Below, one piece after another: positions 8,126 through 16,725 of a stretch of 64,000 bases of DNA; positions within the stretch are counted from its first letter, which is position 1, and every line of letters begins with the position of its first letter. Source of the DNA: Treponema sp. Lineage in GTDB: Bacteria > Spirochaetota > Spirochaetia > Treponematales > Treponemataceae. The notes below the pieces were generated by a model. The model was given only the letters and a program-made list of their open reading frames with translations. It searched no databases and was not told the origin of the DNA. The stretch spans positions 33,266 to 97,265 of the forward strand of contig JAEEIU010000045.1 in assembly GCA_016281495.1 (NCBI GenBank). Reading direction: 5' to 3'. Both the position numbers and the translations under genes were made by a program.

Positions 8126-9283
8126 ATGAAAATGTTTCACAAAACACTGGCCATAGGTGCTGCATTGGTATTTGCGGTAATGGGTACTGTCTTTGCGGAT
8201 GGCAAGATTTCTTTTGAGAACAAAATCTCAACCAACACATATCGCATTGGGGATTACAACGGCAACCAGCGCTTCCCCGGTATTGCAGAAAGAATGAAAA
8301 TTGAATATCTGGGTGACAAAATTGATGCCAAGGCAGACATCTCGTTCTGGCTTTACAGGTACAATGATGATATCGAAAAAAACAGTCAGATGGCATTTGA
8401 CGGTTTTGATTTCGGAGACACCTACGTTAAATTCCGTCCCATAGATATGCTGCAGCTTGCCATAAGGGGAAACGAAAAAGCAGCCGGTTCATATTTTCCG
8501 GTTTTGGATACAAAGCTTGGTCACGGCAACTATACTGGTGATTTCGGTGTTTTAGTCAAGCCGATTGAAGGTTTGTCCATTGGAACTGGAATTGACTTTC
8601 TGGACGGCTACGGATTCATCTACAATGATTTTGCCGAAAGTTATGACAGGATTTATCTTAACTTGGGCGCGGAATATGAATTCAAGAAAATCGGAACCTT
8701 CGCGCTTACATTCAATGATGTAATAAACAACTTTTCTTTAGGCGTATATGCAAAGATTCCTTCTGTCAAGAATTTTGACATTTATGCAGGATTCACATAT
8801 CAGCATAAGGCCGGAGATTTCCTGTGCATTCCGTCATATGTCCTGAACGATACATACCTTAGGGGTAACCTCCTTTTGAGTGCAGGAGTTGAATACAGGG
8901 GAATTGACAAATTCGTTCTGGGGGCGGATCTTGCCACAAACCTTTTTGTAAACGGCAATGCCTATTATGACGGACACTACCATCCTTCATATGACCTGTA
9001 CACCGGGCTTAAGGTATCATACGAAATAAATGATGCGTTCAACTTTAATTGTACAGGCTCCCTGGCATTCGATTTTACAGACAGCGGAAACAATGAGTAT
9101 TTCAACTATTGCGGATCACCGGTCATCTCCATCTATCCGGAACTAAGCTACAAAATGGGAAAACACACCTTTAAGGCGGGATTCAAGATGGAATTTGACC
9201 ATAGTTACAACACCGTAAAATCTGCGGAAAGGGAAGCCCTCTTTGGAGCATGCCTCCCGATTTCCTGGACATATTCATTCTAG
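8126..9283 (+). CDS. Outer-membrane beta-barrel (porin-like) protein, paralogue of the 5661 gene
   Basis: The 385-residue protein starts at 8126 behind TGGAG; the frame reaches back to 8093 but that start has no ribosome site. The signal peptide ends MGTVFA before DGKISFEN. The mature part mirrors the 5661 product segment by segment (FENKISTNTYRIGD, KFRPIDMLQLA, EKAAGSYFPVLD, GDFGVLVKPIEGLSIGTGID, NNEYFNY) and ends in S-W-T-Y-S-F, a typical barrel terminus. Function is inferred as outer-membrane pore or surface protein. It converges on the ECF transporter gene 8 nt away. Confidence 0.8.
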   Translation: MKMFHKTLAIGAALVFAVMGTVFADGKISFENKISTNTYRIGDYNGNQRFPGIAERMKIEYLGDKIDAKADISFWLYRYNDDIEKNSQMAFDGFDFGDTYVKFRPIDMLQLAIRGNEKAAGSYFPVLDTKLGHGNYTGDFGVLVKPIEGLSIGTGIDFLDGYGFIYNDFAESYDRIYLNLGAEYEFKKIGTFALTFNDVINNFSLGVYAKIPSVKNFDIYAGFTYQHKAGDFLCIPSYVLNDTYLRGNLLLSAGVEYRGIDKFVLGADLATNLFVNGNAYYDGHYHPSYDLYTGLKVSYEINDAFNFNCTGSLAFDFTDSGNNEYFNYCGSPVISIYPELSYKMGKHTFKAGFKMEFDHSYNTVKSAEREALFGACLPISWTYSF

Positions 9284-9290
9284 GTCAACT

Positions 9291-11423
9291 TTAGGAGAAG
9301 TATCTTGCGGTAAGGGCGTCGGCAAGGGTTTGAGATTTCCTGAATGTCTGTAAAATAAGCGGAACAAAAAGTGGAATGAGCATCTTTACTTTGCCCAGGC
9401 CCTTTGCGGCTGAAAATGCACCCCGAATCAATTGCGTCTTTATTATTCCGGAAAGCTCGTCAATCAAAAGCGGTACAAAACGGAACATGATTCCCATGGT
9501 CAGAACAAAATAGCGTACGGGTATCTTTATAAGTGCCAGTGGTGTAAGGAAAGCGGAAATGCCGTCCATGATCTGCCGTTCATCCGTGGAAAAGATGAAG
9601 GTGCCCAGCGTGATGATTATTGCAGGTGCCCTGATCAGCATCCTTAAGACTATGCCGACCTTGTATGCGCTTATGTTTATGAATTTCCAGTTAAAGAAAA
9701 CCCTTGAGCTGTCAACGCTTGCGGGATAAAACAGGAACTGGATGATTGAAAAAATCAGGAGGAATGGAAGCAGCTTTAAAAAAGCATAGAGCGGTTTTGT
9801 AAGCGGATATTTTGCAAGTAGTGCATACAAAACGGAAACGGCCAGCATGGTAAGCAAAAACGGAACCGGACGTGCAACCATCGAGCATGTCAAGATCAAA
9901 AGGAACAGGATGAATTTGATTAGGGCAGGCAATCGGCTTATGATCGAGTCTGGAATCTTTGGAGGTGCCATAAGGGCTGCGCTTGTCTTTTGGATTTTCT
10001 GAAGCATTGAGGCGTTCTTGAGCGGCAAAAGAAGGTCCAGTTCCTCCGATGCCTTTTGAGCTTCTTCTTTGACGGAATCATTCTTTTTAATCAGGTCTTC
10101 CCAAATCAAGTGTTCGTCCGCAATGTCCGATTCTTCCATCCTGTGCGTGCTGAACAGTACCGTTTTGCCTGAATCTGCAAGCTTCCGCAATGTCTCCAGT
10201 ACGGTTTTTCGTGATGTGGCATCCAGTGCCGAAGTCGGTTCGTCAAAAATCAAAATGTCAGCATCCAGTGCAAGAATGCCTGCAAGAGAAAGCTTGCGTT
10301 TTTCCCCACCGGACAGCCTGAACGTTCCCCTGTTGCCGAATTCCTCGTAGGGGAGGCCTACATCCTGCATCGACTGCTTTACCCGCTCAACCAGTTCCTT
10401 TCCCTTTACACCGCGGTTTTTAGGTCCGAATGCAACGTCATCTGCGGCATAGGATTCAAACAGGGCAGCCTCACTTTCCTGCAATGCAAGCACAGGCCTT
10501 GATTTTGCACGGATTTCACCGCCCTTAAGTTTGTTCAGGCCTGCAAGACATTCAAATAAAGTGGATTTACCGCAGCCGGACGGTCCCGTAATTGCAGTAA
10601 GGGTTCCCTTTTTTAAGCTGAATGAAAAATCAGAGAACACTTCACGCTCTGGATATGAAAACGATGCCCCGGAAACAGAAAGCACCGTTTCATTTTCCTT
10701 TTGTGCATCGGGTTTGCCGCCAATTGATATGGGAGAGCCAAACACTTTGTCTATGATGGAACCGGATGCCATAAAGTCGGCCTTTGTTCCGTCCAGAATT
10801 ATCTTTCCCCTGTCAAGCGCGATGACCCTCTGTGCGCAAAAAGCCTCGTCCAGATCGTGGGTTATGTGTATGATTGTGTGGCCCCTCTTGTGCCATTGGT
10901 TTATAAGCTGAATTATTTCCGTGCGTGCCCCGGGATCAAGCATGGCCGTAATTTCATCAAGAATCAGGACCTCGGGAAAAAGTGCAAGTATTCCGCTCAA
11001 TGCAAGCCGCTGTGTCTGTCCAAGCGAAAGCTCGAATGTCCTGGAAGAAGCCCTGTCCGCAAGCCCCACAACAGAAAGACATTCCAAAGTGCGTAGCTCA
11101 ATTTCCCCCTTGGTCATCTCAAGGTTCTGGGGGCCGAATGCCGTATCACGCTCAACTACACCCGCTACAATCTGTTCCTTGGGCTGCTGGAATACAATCC
11201 CGGGCAAAAGTCCTTCTTCAAAATCCAGTTTCCCGGAATCAGGAGAGAAAAATCCCGCAAGAATCCGTGCCAGAGTGCTTTTTCCGGAGCCGTTTCCACC
11301 AACAACCGCAATGTATTCCCCCTGATGAATGCAAAAATTCACGTCATCAAGAGCGCGTACCGTAGACTGAGGATAAGTGTATGCAATGTGTTCGGCTGTA
11401 ATTATCGGATTATTCTCTGGCAT
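9291..11423 (-). CDS. ECF transporter fusion: two EcfA ATPase domains plus EcfT membrane domain in one chain
   Basis: Energy-coupling factor transporters use two ATPases and a T protein to drive uptake of vitamins or metals bound by S components. Here all three are one 710-residue chain. Domain 1 (about 8-230): Walker A GGNGSGKST 42-50, a signature reading L-S-L-G-Q at 132-136, Walker B ILDE to 157, switch His189. Domain 2 (about 247-440): Walker A GPSGCGKST 280-288, L-S-G-G-E 370-374, FDEPTSALD near 393-401. A hydrophobic EcfT part follows (about 495-710) with R-G at 667-668 and a late A-L-T-A-R-Y like coupling helix. No S component is encoded nearby, so it may serve S proteins elsewhere. 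The ATG has no Shine-Dalgarno and directly follows a promoter. Confidence 0.9.
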   Translation of the reverse strand: MPENNPIITAEHIAYTYPQSTVRALDDVNFCIHQGEYIAVVGGNGSGKSTLARILAGFFSPDSGKLDFEEGLLPGIVFQQPKEQIVAGVVERDTAFGPQNLEMTKGEIELRTLECLSVVGLADRASSRTFELSLGQTQRLALSGILALFPEVLILDEITAMLDPGARTEIIQLINQWHKRGHTIIHITHDLDEAFCAQRVIALDRGKIILDGTKADFMASGSIIDKVFGSPISIGGKPDAQKENETVLSVSGASFSYPEREVFSDFSFSLKKGTLTAITGPSGCGKSTLFECLAGLNKLKGGEIRAKSRPVLALQESEAALFESYAADDVAFGPKNRGVKGKELVERVKQSMQDVGLPYEEFGNRGTFRLSGGEKRKLSLAGILALDADILIFDEPTSALDATSRKTVLETLRKLADSGKTVLFSTHRMEESDIADEHLIWEDLIKKNDSVKEEAQKASEELDLLLPLKNASMLQKIQKTSAALMAPPKIPDSIISRLPALIKFILFLLILTCSMVARPVPFLLTMLAVSVLYALLAKYPLTKPLYAFLKLLPFLLIFSIIQFLFYPASVDSSRVFFNWKFINISAYKVGIVLRMLIRAPAIIITLGTFIFSTDERQIMDGISAFLTPLALIKIPVRYFVLTMGIMFRFVPLLIDELSGIIKTQLIRGAFSAAKGLGKVKMLIPLFVPLILQTFRKSQTLADALTARYFS

Positions 11424-11429
11424 AGGCGC

Positions 11430-11458
11430 ATTCTACAATATTTGCGTCGTTTTGTCAT
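11430..11458 (-). promoter_or_regulatory. Promoter of the ECF fusion gene; predicts a leaderless mRNA
   Basis: On the minus strand ATGACA (11458-11453), 17 nt, TAGAAT (11435-11430), then only 6 nt before the ATG at 11423. No Shine-Dalgarno lies between, so transcription would start at about the A of the start codon. Confidence 0.55.
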
Positions 11459-11483
11459 TACCAGATTTTTTTAAGGAATTTTG

Positions 11484-11605
11484 GGTCGGCCTGCTGCGGT
11501 ATATGATGCAACAGTACCGGCCTTGCGGGGCCCGCTAACGCTCGATGTGCGGCATGGGTGCCGCGCATTGCCTGCAAGCAGTCACCCCTCCAGCCCCGCT
11601 GTTAT
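11484..11605. repeat. GC-rich palindromic intergenic element
   Basis: This block is visibly richer in GC than its surroundings. It holds a 10-bp hairpin, ATGTGCGGCA (11545-11554) / TGCCGCGCAT (11559-11568) with a TGGG loop and one wobble, nested inside an outer pair GCGGGGC / GCCCCGC. It sits between the stop of the FGE-fold lipoprotein gene and the ECF promoter, and could be a REP-like element that also ends transcription. No open frame is credible. Confidence 0.5.
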
Positions 11606-11615
11606 ATTGACGGTT

Positions 11616-12473
11616 TTATTTTACTGTGCTTACGATGCGGAATCCGTTCAGGTAATAGCTTTCGGAAGCTTTGGCAGAAGAGCGGTTTGAAACACGGCAG
11701 ATGCTGCTTCCGTCTCCGATGATGCTTGAGCGTGAACCGCCGCGGAGTACCTTTTTGTCTCCTGAGCCCGGTCCCCTGGTGTTGCTCTGTGAACCTTCAG
11801 AATAATATGTCTCTGAGTAGTTGTCCCAGCACCATTCCCAAACGTTGCCGCTCATGTCATAGATTCCGAGTGAGTTCGGAGCCTTTGTTCCAACCTCGTG
11901 GGTTTTGTTTTCGCTGTTTCCGGTGTACCATGCCACTTCGTCAATTGAGTCACTTCCAGCGTACTGGAATTTCTCGTTGGCTTTTCCACCACGTGCTGCA
12001 TATTCCCACTCAGCTTCTGTCGGCAGTCTATATCCGTTTGCATAAAAATCACAGCTCACTGTTGAACCGATTGAATAGCAGGGATCAAGACCCTGAATCT
12101 CGCTCAACTTGTTGCAGAACTTGACTGCATCCATCCAGCTTACTTTTTCTACGGGAAGCTTGTCACCCCTGAAGTATGAAGGGTTTGTTCCCATGACCTT
12201 TTTGTAGAGTTCCTGGGTAATTTCGGTGGTTGACATCTTAAAGGAGCCGACTTCTACAGAGTGAACCGGGAATTCATCCTTTTCTCCCTGAGCGTCACCC
12301 ATCTTAAAGCTGCCACCGGCAACATCAACAAGCTCAAAAAGTCCTTGTATTTCAGCGGCTTTAGCGGCTGCTGCTTCTGCTTCTTCCGGTGATTGTGCCG
12401 TTTTGGAGCCCGAAGCACATCCCATGGCCACGATTGCCACGACAGTCATAGCTGCAATAAACGCTTTTTTCAT
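11616..12473 (-). CDS. FGE/SUMF1-fold lipoprotein without catalytic cysteines
   Basis: The 285-residue product starts at the ATG behind GGAGG (8 nt); the frame extends to a TTG at 12488, but that would overlap the ribosome site. Lipobox A-M-G-C gives Cys19. The mature part is a C-type-lectin-like formylglycine-generating-enzyme domain: FKMGDAQGEKDEFPVH, TTEITQELYKKVMG, GYRLPTEAEWEYAARGG, GIYDMSGNVWEWCWD, LRGGS and N-G-F-R at the end. True sulfatase-modifying enzymes use two Cys in the segment after RGGS; here that segment holds only one, in S-I-C-R, placed differently, so enzyme activity is doubtful. More likely a surface-exposed ligand-binding or structural lipoprotein. Confidence 0.8.
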   Translation of the reverse strand: MKKAFIAAMTVVAIVAMGCASGSKTAQSPEEAEAAAAKAAEIQGLFELVDVAGGSFKMGDAQGEKDEFPVHSVEVGSFKMSTTEITQELYKKVMGTNPSYFRGDKLPVEKVSWMDAVKFCNKLSEIQGLDPCYSIGSTVSCDFYANGYRLPTEAEWEYAARGGKANEKFQYAGSDSIDEVAWYTGNSENKTHEVGTKAPNSLGIYDMSGNVWEWCWDNYSETYYSEGSQSNTRGPGSGDKKVLRGGSRSSIIGDGSSICRVSNRSSAKASESYYLNGFRIVSTVK

Positions 12474-12605
12474 TACATTATCCTCCAAGATAAATTCTTA
12501 TTCTATAATTTTATCACATGATTCAAGAAAAGAAAAGAGAAATTTTCAATAATTCGGAATTTGGTGGGGTAGAAATAAGGGTGAGAACACCAGCCTGACA
12601 AGTTC

Positions 12606-12643
12606 AATTCTTAATTATGCATTCTTAATTCTGAATTAAGTTT
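12606..12643. repeat. AT-rich interspersed repeat (copy 1)
   Basis: AATTCTTAATTATGCATTCT at 12606-12625 is repeated exactly, inverted, at 41474-41493. It is followed by the palindrome CTTAATTC-T-GAATTAAG. It lies between the FGE-fold lipoprotein gene and the Bat operon promoter. Apart from this and the promoter, nothing else is seen in the 12474-12768 gap. Confidence 0.7.
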
Positions 12644-12669
12644 TCAACTCTCAACTTTCAACTTTCCTG

Positions 12670-12698
12670 TTGAAATTATTCAATTAAATGTGTAAAAT
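12670..12698 (+). promoter_or_regulatory. Promoter of the Bat operon
   Basis: TTGAAA (12670-12675), 17 nt, TAAAAT (12693-12698), 70 nt upstream of the MoxR start codon. Confidence 0.6.
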
Positions 12699-12768
12699 TA
12701 AGCTTGAACGTATTATATTGCGTAACTTTTCTTAAACGGTATTTTATTGGAAAAAGGGGATTGTTCTT

Positions 12769-13773
12769 ATGGAAATTTCAAAATATGAGCTTGATGAATG
12801 TGTATCATACATAAATCGCTGTCGTACGGAAGTTTCAAAAAGGCTTGTCGGCCAGAAAGATATAGTCGACGGCATTCTTACTGCCATGATTGCAGGCGGT
12901 CATGTCCTTTTGGAAGGTGTTCCTGGTCTTGCAAAAACTCTTGCAGTCCGTACCTTTGCGGAAATCTCTGGGCTTGAGTACAAGCGCATTCAGTTTACGC
13001 CGGATCTTCTGCCAGCGGATGTTACGGGAACCCTGATCTATCAGCAGACCCTGGGAAAATTCGCCGTAAGGAGGGGACCTGTTTTCTCCAATGTTGTCCT
13101 TGCAGACGAAATCAACCGCGCACCGGCCAAGGTTCAGTCAGCGCTTCTTGAGGCCATGGCAGAGCATCAGGTTACAATCGGTGAGACAAGCTATCACCTT
13201 CCGGAACCGTTCTTTGTCCTTGCCACCCAGAACCCGATAGAGCAGGAGGGAACCTATAACCTTCCAGAGGCAGAGCTTGACCGTTTCCTGATGAAGCTCC
13301 TCATAACATATCCTACTCCGGAGGAAGAGATTCAGGTCATAAAGGCTAACGGAGAATCAATCACGTCTCCAGTTCAGCAGGTTTTCTCCCCCACTGTACT
13401 TGAAAAATGCAAGGCTGCCGTACAGGCCATCACCGCAGACGAAAAGATTCTGCGTTATATTGTTTCTATCGTAAACGTAACAAGGCCTGATCCAAACCGC
13501 CAGGAAAAACGCTCTTCAGCAGCACAGAAAAAGAACGACATACTTCACTATATTTCATTTGGTGTTTCACCTCGTGCCGGTATTGCCCTCCTGCAGTGCG
13601 CACGTGTCGCCGCCTTGTTTGCAGGACGTGGATTTGTACTTCCTGAGGATGTTCAGAATGTCGCAAAGCCTGTCCTCCGCCATCGCCTTGTCCTGAATTA
13701 TGAGGCATCCGCAGACGGAGTTTCATCCGACGACTTGATTTCCAAGATTATCGAACTCATGCCACTTCCATAA
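12769..13773 (+). CDS. moxR: MoxR-family AAA+ ATPase
   Basis: MoxR proteins are cytoplasmic AAA+ chaperone-like ATPases that act with von Willebrand A (VWA) proteins in assembly or activation of envelope complexes. The 334-residue chain has Walker A GVPGLAKT at 50-57, Walker B V-L-A-D-E ending at 114, sensor 1 A-T-Q-N-P and the following EGTYNLPEAELDRFLMK segment diagnostic of the family, and the C-terminal lid ending near 334. It is the first gene of a tightly packed run through 20305 (gaps of 12 and 1 nt, then overlaps), the layout of Bat aerotolerance operons. An AAAGGGG-like site lies about 9 nt before the ATG. Confidence 0.93.
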   Translation: MEISKYELDECVSYINRCRTEVSKRLVGQKDIVDGILTAMIAGGHVLLEGVPGLAKTLAVRTFAEISGLEYKRIQFTPDLLPADVTGTLIYQQTLGKFAVRRGPVFSNVVLADEINRAPAKVQSALLEAMAEHQVTIGETSYHLPEPFFVLATQNPIEQEGTYNLPEAELDRFLMKLLITYPTPEEEIQVIKANGESITSPVQQVFSPTVLEKCKAAVQAITADEKILRYIVSIVNVTRPDPNRQEKRSSAAQKKNDILHYISFGVSPRAGIALLQCARVAALFAGRGFVLPEDVQNVAKPVLRHRLVLNYEASADGVSSDDLISKIIELMPLP

Positions 13774-13785
13774 TAAAAGGAGTGC

Positions 13786-14661
13786 ATGATGGAAACAGAA
13801 GCTCTTGCGAAAAAAGCATCTTATCTACACCTGAATTCCGTAAAGCTTGCCCAGGGAATGAGGATTGGTTCTTTCCGTTCCCTGTACAAGGGCCGTGGAA
13901 TTGAATTCAGCGGTGTACGTGAATATCTGGACGGAGACGATGTGCGTGCAATTGACTGGAATGTTACAGCCCGCATGGGTCGTCCTTTTGTAAAGCAATA
14001 TGAGGAAGAACGCGACCTTAACGTGCTTCTTGTTGTTGATGTGTCACAGTCCATGCGCTCAGGTTCAACCGGCCGCTCAAGGCTTGATGTTGCCCTTGAA
14101 TGCGCTTCAATTTTAACCCTTGCGTCGTTCCACAACTCATCTCCTGTGGGAACTGTCATTTTTGACGGTGACATACGGTTCAACTGCATACCGCGTGCAG
14201 GTCATGACCAGGTTATGCTCATTTTGTCTGAATACGAGAAAATCAACAAGGTCCTTAAAAACGGATCGGCTTTGGACAATGCCCTTCTTGGTGCTCAAAA
14301 GCTCCTTAAGAAACGCACTTTGATCCTGGTTTTCTCCGACTTCCGTACTTCATCATGGCAGGAAAGCTTTGGCCGCCTTTGCCAGAAAAATGATGTCATA
14401 GCAGTCCGCATAGTTGATCCAATGGACGAGATGCTGCCTTCCGTGGGTGCGATTCCTTTTGCAGACAGCGAAACCGGTTACCGTCTTGTGCTTCCGACTT
14501 CCTCCACAAAATTCCGCAGGATGTGGCGTGAGGAAAATGATGCCCACATGACCGAGTGGGAGCTTGAGTGTGAGCGTAACGGAGGATTCCCCCTTGTCCT
14601 GAACACCAGCTCGGATCCCGTCAAAGAGCTTACAAAATTCTTTATGATCAGGGAGCGCTAG
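13786..14661 (+). CDS. DUF58 domain protein of the Bat operon
   Basis: The 291-residue protein belongs to the DUF58 family, VWA-like proteins that regularly follow moxR. Seen here are RGIEFSGVREYLDGDDVRAIDWNV-type residues split around the family core (IEFSGVREY, AIDWNVTARMGRPFVKQYEE) and the metal-site-like L-V-V-D-V-S-Q-S-M motif (D-x-S-x-S). There is no membrane segment. AAAGGAG precedes two adjacent ATGs at 13786 and 13789. It starts 12 nt after moxR and presumably is the cytoplasmic partner of the ATPase. Confidence 0.9.
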   Translation: MMETEALAKKASYLHLNSVKLAQGMRIGSFRSLYKGRGIEFSGVREYLDGDDVRAIDWNVTARMGRPFVKQYEEERDLNVLLVVDVSQSMRSGSTGRSRLDVALECASILTLASFHNSSPVGTVIFDGDIRFNCIPRAGHDQVMLILSEYEKINKVLKNGSALDNALLGAQKLLKKRTLILVFSDFRTSSWQESFGRLCQKNDVIAVRIVDPMDEMLPSVGAIPFADSETGYRLVLPTSSTKFRRMWREENDAHMTEWELECERNGGFPLVLNTSSDPVKELTKFFMIRER

Positions 14662-14662
14662 G

Positions 14663-15727
14663 ATGAAGAAATTCTGCAGTCTGCTTTTATGCGCCGCAAT
14701 TTCATGTTATGCGCTTTTTGCACAGAGTTCCCTTTCTGCGGCCGATGATTTTGTCCAGCAGCTGTTGTTCCCGAAAATTGTCTATGTCGGTGATCAGACG
14801 GAACTGCAGTTTACATTCAACAGCCCGATAGATTTTTTTGCACTGGCGGATCCAGCCAAAATAACCGGTGATTCCCTTTACATTGAGCCGTCACGCCCGG
14901 AGTTCCTTTCCGCTGACGATACGTTTACCGTAAAGCAGGTTATACTCTACCGCAACGGAATGACATATACGCTGCAGGTTTCGTTCATTCCATGGAGGCC
15001 TGGTGTAATCGACATTCCTGTGTTTGACTTGAATGCATGCATCAGGGACGTGAAGGTTGACGATTCGCAGAATACCGAGCAGTACATAGCGTATGGAATA
15101 GACCTTCAGCCTTTTACGGTTGAGTCACTGTCACAGAAAAACGGAGACCTTTCCCTAAGGCCGCCTGCCGCACCAATCCTGCTTCCCGGAACAAATTATG
15201 TCATGTGGACTTTGATTATCGGCGGTGTCCTGTTCCTCTTCCTCATAACTTTCCTTCTTGCACGTCTCAGGACGATTCAGGAATTCTACTATACCATTAG
15301 GGAAAAGCTGGGGCTCATGCGGAACTCCCGTGTGACACGCCACAAGTTAAAGAGGCTTTTGGATGCGGATGACAGTGATGTTGATTTTGCCTCATCATGG
15401 CAGAAGATTGTCCGCTCCTATCTTGAATACAGGTTTGCGTGTCCTTTTGCATCGGTAACGGCTTCTCATCTGGCCGGTGTAATCAACAATGCAACCGGAA
15501 ACATGCTCAGCGATAATCAGGAAAGCGCCGTAATGGATCTTGTCTCCCTGTTTACACGCACTGACTATATCGTGTTTGCCCAGGGTTCAATTGACTCAAG
15601 GCTTGATCCACCCCAGGAACATGAGGCCGCCTTTGCAGAGGGCGAGAGAAAGGAAATCGTAAAGATAACGGATGCCTGCATTGTAGGACTGGAATCGGTG
15701 GATGAAAATATAGGAGTTGGCGTATGA
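14663..15727 (+). CDS. Bat-operon membrane protein, signal peptide plus one C-terminal-half TM (DUF4381/BatD-like shape)
   Basis: The 354-residue protein has a signal peptide (first 20 residues, ending A-L-F-A), an exported beta-rich domain (about 25-160), a single membrane helix at about 180-200, and a cytoplasmic part (RLRTIQEFYYTIREKLGL, then a helical domain with W-Q-K-I-V-R-S-Y-L-E-Y-R). That topology matches the small membrane protein placed between DUF58 and BatA in such operons. It starts 1 nt after the DUF58 stop and overlaps the next gene by 4 nt, so translation is coupled. The exact family is inferred from position and topology. Confidence 0.65.
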   Translation: MKKFCSLLLCAAISCYALFAQSSLSAADDFVQQLLFPKIVYVGDQTELQFTFNSPIDFFALADPAKITGDSLYIEPSRPEFLSADDTFTVKQVILYRNGMTYTLQVSFIPWRPGVIDIPVFDLNACIRDVKVDDSQNTEQYIAYGIDLQPFTVESLSQKNGDLSLRPPAAPILLPGTNYVMWTLIIGGVLFLFLITFLLARLRTIQEFYYTIREKLGLMRNSRVTRHKLKRLLDADDSDVDFASSWQKIVRSYLEYRFACPFASVTASHLAGVINNATGNMLSDNQESAVMDLVSLFTRTDYIVFAQGSIDSRLDPPQEHEAAFAEGERKEIVKITDACIVGLESVDENIGVGV

Positions 15728-16725
15728 TGGAATTTGAAAACCCCATGGCATTTTTTCTGCTGCTGTTGATTCCTGTATTCTTCTTTTTGCGTTACCTCAA
15801 GCTTTTCAGGCCGATAACTTTTCCCCTTACGCTGGGTGACTGGCACGGACATTATTTCAAGTGGAACAGCCCGGGCAGAACTGCTCTTGGAGTTGTTGCC
15901 GTCCTCTGTGCCGTAGCCGGATTCACATGCCTTGTAATCTCATATGCCAATCCTGTCATGCATCATCAGGACAGGGTTTATTCTTCACGTGGCTCTGACA
16001 TTCTCTTTGTGCTTGATACAAGTCCTTCCATGGCGGCAAAGGATATGGCCGGAATGAGCCGTCTGCAGGCAGCTGTACAGGCAATAAAGACACTTGAATC
16101 AGAAAACACAGGTGACTGCGTGGGCCTGATCGAGATGGCAAAGACTGCGGCGGTTGTCGTTCCTCCTACAATGGACAGGGACGTGTTCTTTAAGAAACTT
16201 GATTCAGTCATAATCGGTGAGATGGGGGACGGTACTGCAATCGGAAACGGACTGTCATGCGCCGTGTTCCATCTTGCTACCTCACGTTCTCCTAGAAAAT
16301 CCATTGTCCTGATAACGGACGGAGAAAATAATTCCGGGGCAATTCACCCGCATACAGGTGCTCGCCTTGCCAAAGAGAAAAACATATCCGTGTATGTTCT
16401 GGGAATCGGTACAAAGGGAACTGTTCCCCTGGAGTATGTGGACCCCCAGACGGGAAAAGCATATTCAGGATTCTTGAATTCAGATTACGACAGTACGGTT
16501 TTGTCTCAGATTGCAAGTGAGGCGGACGGTAAATTCTACGAGGTGGCTTCCATCGGTGAGCTGTCACAGGCTCTTGATGCAGTTGGCCGCAACGAAAGCA
16601 TGGTTCAAAGCTATCACATCAAGAATACGGATAAAAAGTATTATCAGGTATTTGTCCTTATTGCAGCCGCTTTGTTCCTTCTTGCCGTTTTCATCCGCTG
16701 TGTGCTCTTGCAGGAGGTACTATGA
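15724..16725 (+). CDS. batA: BatA-like VWA membrane protein
   Basis: The 333-residue protein has an N-terminal hydrophobic pair of helices (about 8-24 and 54-75), a VWA domain with a complete MIDAS (D98-T-S100-P-S102, G-D-G-T-A-I-G, I-T-D-G-E-N) and a C-terminal helix near 312-330. It is thus an inner-membrane protein with the metal-binding VWA domain between its helices, as in BatA of Bacteroides and Leptospira. It overlaps neighbours by 4 nt on both sides (ATGA), so it is made together with them. Likely substrate or partner of the MoxR ATPase; the mechanism of Bat function is not settled. Confidence 0.88.
   Translation: MMEFENPMAFFLLLLIPVFFFLRYLKLFRPITFPLTLGDWHGHYFKWNSPGRTALGVVAVLCAVAGFTCLVISYANPVMHHQDRVYSSRGSDILFVLDTSPSMAAKDMAGMSRLQAAVQAIKTLESENTGDCVGLIEMAKTAAVVVPPTMDRDVFFKKLDSVIIGEMGDGTAIGNGLSCAVFHLATSRSPRKSIVLITDGENNSGAIHPHTGARLAKEKNISVYVLGIGTKGTVPLEYVDPQTGKAYSGFLNSDYDSTVLSQIASEADGKFYEVASIGELSQALDAVGRNESMVQSYHIKNTDKKYYQVFVLIAAALFLLAVFIRCVLLQEVL

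Noticed and set aside
12474..12488. TTG start of the FGE-fold lipoprotein gene at 12488
   Set aside because: The GGAGG ribosome site lies between it and the ATG at 12473, so the ATG is the start.
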